Shown here: one piece after another, positions 58,377-64,000 of the stretch | How positions within the stretch are numbered: the stretch's first letter is position 1 | How the letters are laid out: the number at the start of each line of letters is the position of its first letter | Assembly (NCBI GenBank): GCA_038524795.1 | Contig: JBCBIJ010000005.1 | Coordinates: forward strand, 62,001-126,000 | Reading direction: 5' to 3' | DNA: 64,000 nt | Origin: CALBPI01 sp038524795 | Lineage (GTDB): Bacteria; Pseudomonadota; Gammaproteobacteria; Steroidobacterales; Woeseiaceae | Position numbers and translations under genes: made by a program | Notes under the pieces: model-generated | Databases searched by the model: none | Seen by the model: only the letters and a program-made list of their open reading frames with translations | What the model was told of the DNA's origin: nothing

Positions 58377-60344
58377 TTATTCCGTTTCGGGTTGCAAGGT
58401 GATCAGTACGCTGCCGCCGTCGACAAGCGCGTCGACCGCAGTGCGGCATTCGTCGACGGTGCCCGCAAAGGGTGCCGCCAGTGTGTGTTCCATTTTCATG
58501 GCCTCGAGCACCATAAGCGCCTGGCCCGCGTCGACGCTGTCGCCTGCCGCGACGTTAATGCTCACCACGCGGCCTGTCATGGGGGCACGCAGCGCGCCGT
58601 CGCCCGCGGCTTCGCCGTCGCTGCCGGTATCAGGTGCGATACGTGAAAAGGACCATCGGCCGCGTGTGCTCGCGATAACGCCGGCGTCGCCGTCGCACAG
58701 CGCGTTGAAGCGTTGTTCGTGGCCATCGAGCGAGATACGGGCTGTGCCACCAGTCGTGTCCAGGGCAACGGCGTGGCGTGTGCCGTCGAGGTGCGCTGCA
58801 ATGGGGCCTGTGCCGCGGCGATCGAATTCGAGTTCGACCTCCAGGCGGCCATCGAGGTCGAGTTCGATCTTTACGGTATTCGCGCCGTTCATGCGCCAGC
58901 CGGCGGCGCGCGACCAGACAGATGCTGCGGTGTCGGTGAGCGACGCACGGTGCAATTGCTGGACTGCGACAATGCAGGCCGCGGCATCGCGCTTGGGTCG
59001 GGCGATGGCGTCGCTGTGTCGCGTAATGAAACCCGTGTCGAGGTCGCCGGCGGCGAAAGGCGCGCTCGCCACAACGCGGCGCAAGAACCCGAGGTTGTTC
59101 ACGAGCCCGTCGATCAAATAGTCGTCGAGCGCCGCGACCAGTCGGCGCCGCGCCTGTTCGCGGTCGTCGCCGAAGGCCACAAGTTTCGCGACCATGGGGT
59201 CGTAGTAGACGCCGATGCTGTCGCCCGCGCGCACGCCTGTGTCGAGGCGAACGTTCTTGTTGGTCGCGGGTTCCCGAAGTGCCGTGATGCGACCGCTCGT
59301 GGGCAGGAAGCCGCCATCGGCGTCCTCAGCGTAGACGCGCGCCTCGATGGCGTGACCCGTGGCCGTGATGTCCTCCTGCACGCGGGGAAGGGGTTCACCA
59401 TCCGCGACACGCAACTGCCACTCGACGAGATCGACGCCCGTGATGCGTTCGGTCACGGGGTGCTCGACCTGCAGCCGCGTGTTCATCTCCATGAAATAAA
59501 AGCCGTCGCCGTCCACGAGAAACTCAACGGTGCCCGCGCCGACGTAGTCGATGGCGCGCGCGGCCGCAACGGCGGCCTCGGCCATGGCGGCGCGCAGCGG
59601 GTCGCTGAGTCCGGGCGCGGGGGCTTCCTCAATGATTTTCTGGTGACGGCGCTGGATCGAGCAGTCGCGATCAAACAGGTGTACGCAATTGCCGTGCGTG
59701 TCAGCGAAGACTTGCAGTTCGACATGACGCGGTGCGCCCAGGTATTTCTCGACGAGCATCGTGTCGTCGCCGAAGCCACCTTTCGCTTCGCGCCGCGCCG
59801 CGGCGAGCTCAGCATCGAAGTCGCCCGCGCTCGCGACGATGCGCATGCCCTTGCCGCCACCACCGGCGGCCGCCTTGAGCAGGACGGGGTAGCCGACCTT
59901 TTCGGCGGCAACACGCAGTCGGTCATCCGACTGATCGTCACCATGGTAGCCGGGCAGCATGGGCACGCCGGCTTTGGCCATGATGGCTTTGGCAGCCGAC
60001 TTCGAGCCCATGGCTTCGATGGCGCCAACGGGCGGGCCGACAAAAATGATGTCCGCATCGGCGCAGGCGCGTGCAAAGCGCGCGTTCTCCGAGAGGAATC
60101 CGTAGCCCGGGTGAATTGCCTGCGCGCGCGTGCGCTTCGCCGCCGCAATGATCGCTTCGATATCGAGGTACGACTGCGCGGGTAAGGGCGGCCCAATGCA
60201 CACAGCCTCGTCGGCCAGCTCGACGTGCAGCGCGTCAACATCGGCGTCCGAGTACACAGCCACCGTCGAGATGCCAAGACGCTTCGCGGTGCGCATGATG
60301 CGGCAGGCAATCTCGCCGCGGTTGGCAATAAGTAGCTTATCCAC
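58377..60344 (-). CDS. liuD: Methylcrotonyl-CoA carboxylase alpha subunit (biotin carboxylase/carrier)
   Basis: The 655-residue subunit carboxylates biotin and presents it for transfer to 3-methylcrotonyl-CoA. The biotin carboxylase part has LLIANRGEIACRIMRTAK at the start, VLLKAAAGGGGKGMRIV (ATP-grasp Gly-rich loop), RDCSIQRRHQKIIEEAPAP, FLVDGDGFYFMEMNTRLQVEHPVTE, and a later Arg/Glu active site. The C-terminal biotinyl domain ends with VLEAMKMEHTL, with biotin Lys617. GTG start at 60344, 3 bases after the beta-subunit stop. Operon context and full length favour methylcrotonyl- over acetyl- or propionyl-CoA carboxylase. Confidence 0.93.
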   Translation of the reverse strand: MDKLLIANRGEIACRIMRTAKRLGISTVAVYSDADVDALHVELADEAVCIGPPLPAQSYLDIEAIIAAAKRTRAQAIHPGYGFLSENARFARACADADIIFVGPPVGAIEAMGSKSAAKAIMAKAGVPMLPGYHGDDQSDDRLRVAAEKVGYPVLLKAAAGGGGKGMRIVASAGDFDAELAAARREAKGGFGDDTMLVEKYLGAPRHVELQVFADTHGNCVHLFDRDCSIQRRHQKIIEEAPAPGLSDPLRAAMAEAAVAAARAIDYVGAGTVEFLVDGDGFYFMEMNTRLQVEHPVTERITGVDLVEWQLRVADGEPLPRVQEDITATGHAIEARVYAEDADGGFLPTSGRITALREPATNKNVRLDTGVRAGDSIGVYYDPMVAKLVAFGDDREQARRRLVAALDDYLIDGLVNNLGFLRRVVASAPFAAGDLDTGFITRHSDAIARPKRDAAACIVAVQQLHRASLTDTAASVWSRAAGWRMNGANTVKIELDLDGRLEVELEFDRRGTGPIAAHLDGTRHAVALDTTGGTARISLDGHEQRFNALCDGDAGVIASTRGRWSFSRIAPDTGSDGEAAGDGALRAPMTGRVVSINVAAGDSVDAGQALMVLEAMKMEHTLAAPFAGTVDECRTAVDALVDGGSVLITLQPETE

Positions 60345-60347
60345 GGC

Positions 60348-61958
60348 TTACATCCGGAACACGCCAAAGCGTGTCTCTTCGATGGGGCGATTGGCGCAGG
60401 CGGACAGCGCCAGAGCCAGCACGGTACGGGTATCGGCAGGGTCGATGACGCCGTCGTCCCAGAGGCGGGCCGAGGCGTAGTAGGGGTGACCCTGGCGTTC
60501 GTACTGCGCCACGATCGGTTCGCGGAACGCCGCTTCTTCCTCGGCCGGCCAGTCCTTGCTGTCACGTTCTGCTTGGTCGCGTTTCACCGTAGCCAACACA
60601 CTCGCGGCCTGTTCACCACCCATGACGCTGATGCGCGCGTTGGGCCACATGAACAGAAAGCGCGGGTCATAAGCCCGGCCGGCCATGCCGTAGTTGCCGG
60701 CGCCAAACGAGCCGCCAATGAGCACCGTGATCTTCGGTACCTCGGCGCAAGCTACGGCGTTGACGAGCTTGGCGCCGTCTTTGGCGATGCCGCGCGCTTC
60801 GTACTGCCGCCCGACCATGAAGCCCGTGATGTTCTGCAAGAAAATGAGTGGCGTCTTGCGTTGCGTGCAGAGGTTGATGAAGTGCGCGCCCTTGCGCGAC
60901 GACTCGCTAAAGAGAATGCCGTTGTTGCCGAGAATGCCGACGGGGCGACCGTCGATGCGGGCGAAGCCGCAGACGAGCGTCTCGCCGTAGAGTGGCTTGA
61001 ACTCGTGGAACGCGGAGTCGTCGACGATGCGTGCGATGACTTCGCGGACGTCGTATTGCTTGCGGAGGTCCGTGGGTACGATGCCGTAGAGCTCTTCGAT
61101 GTCGTAGCGCGGCGCGACCGCATCAACGAGGTCGCCCTGTTCGGTCTTACGCCAGTTGAGTCGGGCAATGGCATCGCGCGCGAGCGCGAGGGCGTGCGCA
61201 TCGTTACGGGCGTAGTGATCGGTGACACCCGACTCGCGGCAGTGCACGTCGGCGCCGCCGAGCTCCTCCGCGGTAACTTCCTCGCCCGTGGCCGCTTTCA
61301 CAAGCGGCGGGCCGCCCAGAAATATAGTGCCCTGGTTGGCGACGATGATGGACTCGTCGGCCATGGCGGGGACGTAGGCGCCCCCGGCCGTGCACGAGCC
61401 CATGACGACAGCGATCTGCGGGATGCCTGCGGCGGACAGGCGGGCCTGGTTGAAGAAGATGCGACCGAAGTGTTCGCGGTCCGGAAAGATGTCGTCCTGC
61501 TTGGGCAGGAACGCGCCACCCGAATCGACGAGATAAATGCAGGGCAGGCGGTTTTGTTCGGCGATGGTTTGTGCGCGCAGGTGTTTTTTGCCGGTCAGCG
61601 GGTAGTAGGTGCCGCCTTTGACCGTTGCGTCATTGGCAACGATGACGCATTCGACGCCATTGACGCGACCGACGCCCGTGATAATGCCGGCCGCCGGTAC
61701 GTCGTCGTTGTAGACACCCAGGGCGGCGAGCTGGCTCAGTTCGAGGAAGGCTGTGCCCGGGTCGATGAGTGCGTCGATACGTTCGCGCGCCGTCATCTTT
61801 CCGCGATCGCGGTGACGCTGCACCCGCGCGACGCCGCCGCCTTCGCTGATGCGCGCGACCGTTTCGTTAAGATCGTCGACGAGCGCGCGCATGCGCGCAG
61901 CGTTATCAGTGAACTGCGCCGAGCCTGTGTCGACGTGGCTTTCTATCAAACGCGGCAT
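60348..61958 (-). CDS. liuB: Methylcrotonyl-CoA carboxylase beta subunit (carboxyltransferase)
   Basis: The 536-residue crotonase-fold carboxyltransferase moves CO2 from biotin to 3-methylcrotonyl-CoA. It has IYLVDSGGAFLPKQDDIFPD, PQIAVVMGSCTAGGAYVPAM, GGPPLVKAATGEEV, EELGGADVHC and SRKGAHFINLCTQRKTPLIF in its two domains. FMVGRQYEARGI and FGAGNYGMAGRAYDPRFLFM are signatures of the methylcrotonyl-specific branch. The start overlaps the MerR stop by a few bases, and the alpha subunit follows immediately. Confidence 0.94.
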   Translation of the reverse strand: MPRLIESHVDTGSAQFTDNAARMRALVDDLNETVARISEGGGVARVQRHRDRGKMTARERIDALIDPGTAFLELSQLAALGVYNDDVPAAGIITGVGRVNGVECVIVANDATVKGGTYYPLTGKKHLRAQTIAEQNRLPCIYLVDSGGAFLPKQDDIFPDREHFGRIFFNQARLSAAGIPQIAVVMGSCTAGGAYVPAMADESIIVANQGTIFLGGPPLVKAATGEEVTAEELGGADVHCRESGVTDHYARNDAHALALARDAIARLNWRKTEQGDLVDAVAPRYDIEELYGIVPTDLRKQYDVREVIARIVDDSAFHEFKPLYGETLVCGFARIDGRPVGILGNNGILFSESSRKGAHFINLCTQRKTPLIFLQNITGFMVGRQYEARGIAKDGAKLVNAVACAEVPKITVLIGGSFGAGNYGMAGRAYDPRFLFMWPNARISVMGGEQAASVLATVKRDQAERDSKDWPAEEEAAFREPIVAQYERQGHPYYASARLWDDGVIDPADTRTVLALALSACANRPIEETRFGVFRM

Positions 61959-62356
61959 CAGCGGCTCCGGGCGGGATTGAGGTCAGCCAGCGCAGCTCGG
62001 CAGGCGTCTTCGACACCCGCGAGATCGGCCAGCGTCGCCGTAAGGTCGGCCGCTTGTTTCTCGAGCTGCGCGCGCCGTTCGGCGAGTTTGTCGAGCAGCG
62101 CGGTGAGCTGGCGCTTGCCGCCTTCGGGGGCCTTGTAGAGATCGATGATCTCGGCGCTCTCCTCAAGCGACAGGCCCAGGCGACGACCGCGCAAGATAAG
62201 GCGCAGCCGCACGCGGTCCGCGGCCGAGAAATAGCGCACGCGCCCCCGGCGTTCGGGTGCGAGAAACCCCTTCTCTTCATAAAAGCGCAGGGTGCGTGTC
62301 GTCACGCCGAATTCAGCGGCCAGATCGCTGATCGAATAGCTGCGGGTATCAGGCAT
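61958..62356 (-). CDS. liuR: MerR-family transcriptional regulator, LiuR-like
   Basis: This 132-residue regulator has the MerR winged-helix start YSISDLAAEFGVTTRTLRFYEEKG (about 6-29), a second wing (GRVRYFSAADRVRL), and a long dimerisation coiled coil (about 80-120). LiuR-type MerR proteins control leucine/isovalerate genes in proteobacteria and respond to acyl-CoA intermediates. The gene is first in the operon, the next start overlaps its stop, and a 16-bp palindrome lies 20 bases upstream of its ATG, which suggests autoregulation. No ligand-binding cysteines are obvious, so it is not a metal sensor. Confidence 0.87.
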   Translation of the reverse strand: MPDTRSYSISDLAAEFGVTTRTLRFYEEKGFLAPERRGRVRYFSAADRVRLRLILRGRRLGLSLEESAEIIDLYKAPEGGKRQLTALLDKLAERRAQLEKQAADLTATLADLAGVEDACRAALADLNPARSR

Positions 62357-62375
62357 GCGGGCACATTAAATTACG

Positions 62376-62391
62376 TTGACGTTAACGTCAA
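62376..62391. promoter_or_regulatory. Perfect 16-bp palindrome, candidate LiuR operator
   Basis: TTGACGTTAACGTCAA reads identically on both strands and lies between the divergent liuR and CoA-transferase genes. Either strand has TTGACG as a -35-like element inside it, as expected of MerR-type operators that sit within the promoter. I recall LiuR motifs as palindromes with an ACGT-type core, but cannot confirm a match here. Confidence 0.7.
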
Positions 62392-62479
62392 TACAGATCG
62401 TGAGACTCAGTCCACACAAGGGCTCGCATCACCGGACGGATTGCGGCAGGCTTTACCTAATGTCGGTAAGAGGTCGGAC

Positions 62480-63616
62480 ATGGGCCCGCTGAACGGATTC
62501 AGGATTATTGAGCTCAAAGGAATTGGGCCGGGACCCTATGCGGGTATGTTGCTGGCCGACATGGGCGCCGACGTCATCGTTGTCGAACGCTCCACGCGGC
62601 CTGGTGGGCTCGCCATGCCTTCCGCCCAGGACGTGCATTCCCGAGGAAAGCGCTCCATCGCACTGGATCTCAAGCAGCCCGAAGGTGTCGAGACGCTGCT
62701 TCGGCTCATCGACACGGCTGACGGACTCATTGAGGGTTTTCGGCCGGGTGTCACGGAGCGCCTCGGCGTTGGGCCTGAGGCCTGTCTCGCCAGACGGCCA
62801 GAGCTGGTCTACGGCCGCATCACGGGCTGGGGGCAGTCCGGTCCGCTGTCACAGGCGCCCGGCCACGACATCAACTACATCGCCCTCACAGGTTCGCTCG
62901 CCGCGATCGGCAGTGAGAACAAACCTGCCGTGCCGCTCAACCTCATTGGCGACTACGCCGGCGGCAGCCTGTTTCTTGTGTCGGGCATGCTGGCCGCGAT
63001 GTTGGCCGCGCAAAAGACGGGCAAGGGCCAGGTCGTTGATGCGGCCATCACGGATGGTAGTGCGCATCTGATGTCGGGTTTCTACGGTTGGCAGGACATC
63101 GGCTTCTGGAAAGCCAAGCGCGCGCGCAACCTGCTCGATGGCGCTGCGCATCATTACAACGTGTACGAAACGGCCGACCAGCAGTTTGTTGCCGTAGGTC
63201 CGCTCGAGCCCCAGTTCTATACGGCCTTCATTGAACTGCTGGGTCTCGACGCTGAAGCTTTCGGACCCGGTCAGTCCATCACCAAGTGGCCCGAGCTCGT
63301 GGCGGCCGTGGCTGACGTCTTCGCACAAGAGACGCTCGCGACCTGGCAACAGCGGCTCGAGGGTACCGATGCCTGCGTGAGCCCCGTGCTCGACATCAAC
63401 GCGGCGACGCGTCACCCCCACAACGTGGAGCGGGGCACTTACATCGACATAGGCGGCGTCGTGCAGCCCGCACCCGCGCCCCGCTTCAGCCACACGCCCA
63501 GCGACGCACCTGCGGCACCGCACGCCGAGGGCATTGATGGTGATGCGGTTCTCGCAGAGGCGGGACTCGGCGGCGACGAGATTGCCGCGTTACGCGAGCG
63601 CGGCATATTGGGCTGA
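62480..63616 (+). CDS. CaiB/BaiF family CoA-transferase or alpha-methylacyl-CoA racemase
   Basis: The frame is open from 62054, but ATG 62480 (MGPLNGFRIIELKG) starts the recognisable family III CoA-transferase fold, and the earlier part is antisense to liuR. The 378-residue product has GPGPYAGMLLADMGADVIVVE, the RGKRSIALDLKQPEG loop and ADGLIEGFRPGVTERLG, with RPELVYGRITGWGQSGP, also shared by AMACR. ATHYNVYETAD-like AHHYNVYETADQQF carries the motif after the second domain. Members move CoA between acids or racemise branched acyl-CoAs. It diverges from liuR across the palindrome, so joint regulation with leucine catabolism is likely. Confidence 0.87.
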   Translation: MGPLNGFRIIELKGIGPGPYAGMLLADMGADVIVVERSTRPGGLAMPSAQDVHSRGKRSIALDLKQPEGVETLLRLIDTADGLIEGFRPGVTERLGVGPEACLARRPELVYGRITGWGQSGPLSQAPGHDINYIALTGSLAAIGSENKPAVPLNLIGDYAGGSLFLVSGMLAAMLAAQKTGKGQVVDAAITDGSAHLMSGFYGWQDIGFWKAKRARNLLDGAAHHYNVYETADQQFVAVGPLEPQFYTAFIELLGLDAEAFGPGQSITKWPELVAAVADVFAQETLATWQQRLEGTDACVSPVLDINAATRHPHNVERGTYIDIGGVVQPAPAPRFSHTPSDAPAAPHAEGIDGDAVLAEAGLGGDEIAALRERGILG

Positions 63617-63696
63617 GTTCGTCGGGTAAAGGCTGAAGCGACCGGCGCGCTCGGTTACCCTTGCGGGCCAGCCCAACCACGGTCCCGGAGCCGCAC

Positions 63697-64000
63697 ATGT
63701 CGACCATCGTCAACCGGCGCGATCTCGCGTTTTTCCTCTACGAAGTGTTTGGTCTCGAGGCGCTGCTCGGGCAGGGCGATTACGCTGACTTCGACCGCGA
63801 GACCATCGAGGCCGTCCTCGATACCGCGGAGCAGATCGCGACCGAGCGTTTTGAACCGCTGGCGGCCGCACTCGACGCCGACGAGCCGCGATTCGTCGAT
63901 GGTGCGGTTGAGATGATGCCCGAGATCAAGCCCGCGCTGGATGCCTTCAGCGAGGCCGGGCTGATCGCGGCCGGCTTCGATGCCGAGGTGGGCGGGATGC
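63697..64000 (+). CDS. Acyl-CoA dehydrogenase, N-terminal part (runs off the window)
   Basis: ATG 63697 opens a frame that continues to the last base (101 codons). It begins MSTIVNRRDLAFFLYEVFG, continues LEALLGQGDYADF and reads through ATERFEPLAAALDADEPRF to AGFDAEVGGM. This matches the N-terminal alpha domain of the longer acyl-CoA dehydrogenases that carry an extra leader before the standard fold. No catalytic residue is within the visible part. It lies 80 bases after the CoA-transferase gene and is probably cotranscribed. Confidence 0.82.
   Translation, partial: MSTIVNRRDLAFFLYEVFGLEALLGQGDYADFDRETIEAVLDTAEQIATERFEPLAAALDADEPRFVDGAVEMMPEIKPALDAFSEAGLIAAGFDAEVGGM

Noticed and set aside
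58713..60185. 490-codon open frame antisense to the carboxylase alpha subunit
   Set aside because: Shadow frame; the sense strand encodes a complete biotin carboxylase.
60486..62138. 550-codon open frame antisense to the carboxylase beta subunit
   Set aside because: Shadow frame created by third-position GC bias; no motif.
1..64000. CRISPR arrays, tRNA/rRNA genes, insertion sequences, prophage or integrase
   Set aside because: I found no regular repeat-spacer pattern, no cloverleaf or rRNA-like stretch and no transposase, integrase or phage structural motif by reading; a tRNA scan would be needed to be certain.

Overview
The window looks like chromosomal DNA of a GC-rich (about 60% by eye) proteobacterium, most likely a gammaproteobacterium. 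Supporting signs are a fused AroQ-TyrA (T-protein) chorismate mutase/prephenate dehydrogenase, an RND pump, PurU, a MerR-type (LiuR-like) regulator heading a leucine-degradation operon, and secreted proteins with sigma-54 promoters and a PEP-CTERM-like C-terminus. I see no rRNA, tRNA, CRISPR array, insertion sequence or phage gene. The taxonomic call is inference.

Bases 1-34.4 kb are a large surface-polysaccharide locus. A plus-strand run (1-11.1 kb) holds GT4, O-antigen polymerase/ligase-like, GT2, asparagine-synthase-type amidotransferase, GT4, a Wzx-like flippase, a FemAB/CelD-like acyltransferase fused to an ATP-grasp ligase, and a GNAT-like protein. Two minus-strand genes (11.1-14.4 kb) encode a GT4 and a GT-C membrane glycosyltransferase. 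A secreted TIG/lectin-like protein and a membrane acyltransferase diverge from a 480-base regulatory gap holding a CRP-like site. A compact minus-strand block (17.2-27.2 kb, many 4-base overlaps) holds a glycosyltransferase, a CapK/PaaK-like adenylate-forming protein, two tandem DPM1/GtrB-type GT2 proteins (one without its acidic motifs), an SDR epimerase, a GlpD-like flavoprotein, a GT4, a methyltransferase and a PHP-like protein. A hexapeptide acyltransferase, a second flippase and a lipoprotein with a glycosidase-like barrel follow. FkbH, an acyl carrier protein and a hot-dog/ketoreductase fusion (30.9-34.4 kb) form what looks like an ACP-tethered acyl-unit pathway, possibly for decorating the polysaccharide. 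The chain-length/export proteins, initiating transferase and any exosortase are not in the window.

Bases 34.5-40.1 kb carry tyrA, an Ig-like-domain lipoprotein gene preceded by a sigma-54 promoter, gltX, and a DUF4114-like PEP-CTERM-type protein gene preceded by a near-ideal CRP site and a sigma-54 promoter and followed by a strong terminator.

Bases 40.4-55.8 kb are ordinary genome: an RND efflux adaptor/permease pair, an alpha/beta hydrolase with an MFS transporter, purU, a Tat-exported IorAB-type molybdenum oxidoreductase, a TPR protein with a membrane protein, a NarL/DesK-type two-component system, a Sua5-type threonylcarbamoyl-AMP synthase and a SnoaL-like protein.

Bases 55.9-62.4 kb are a leucine/isovalerate catabolic operon on the minus strand: MerR regulator, methylcrotonyl-CoA carboxylase beta and alpha, isovaleryl-CoA dehydrogenase, MaoC-type hydratase and CitE-type lyase. 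A 16-bp perfect palindrome lies between it and a divergent CaiB/BaiF CoA-transferase or racemase gene. The window ends inside an acyl-CoA dehydrogenase gene.
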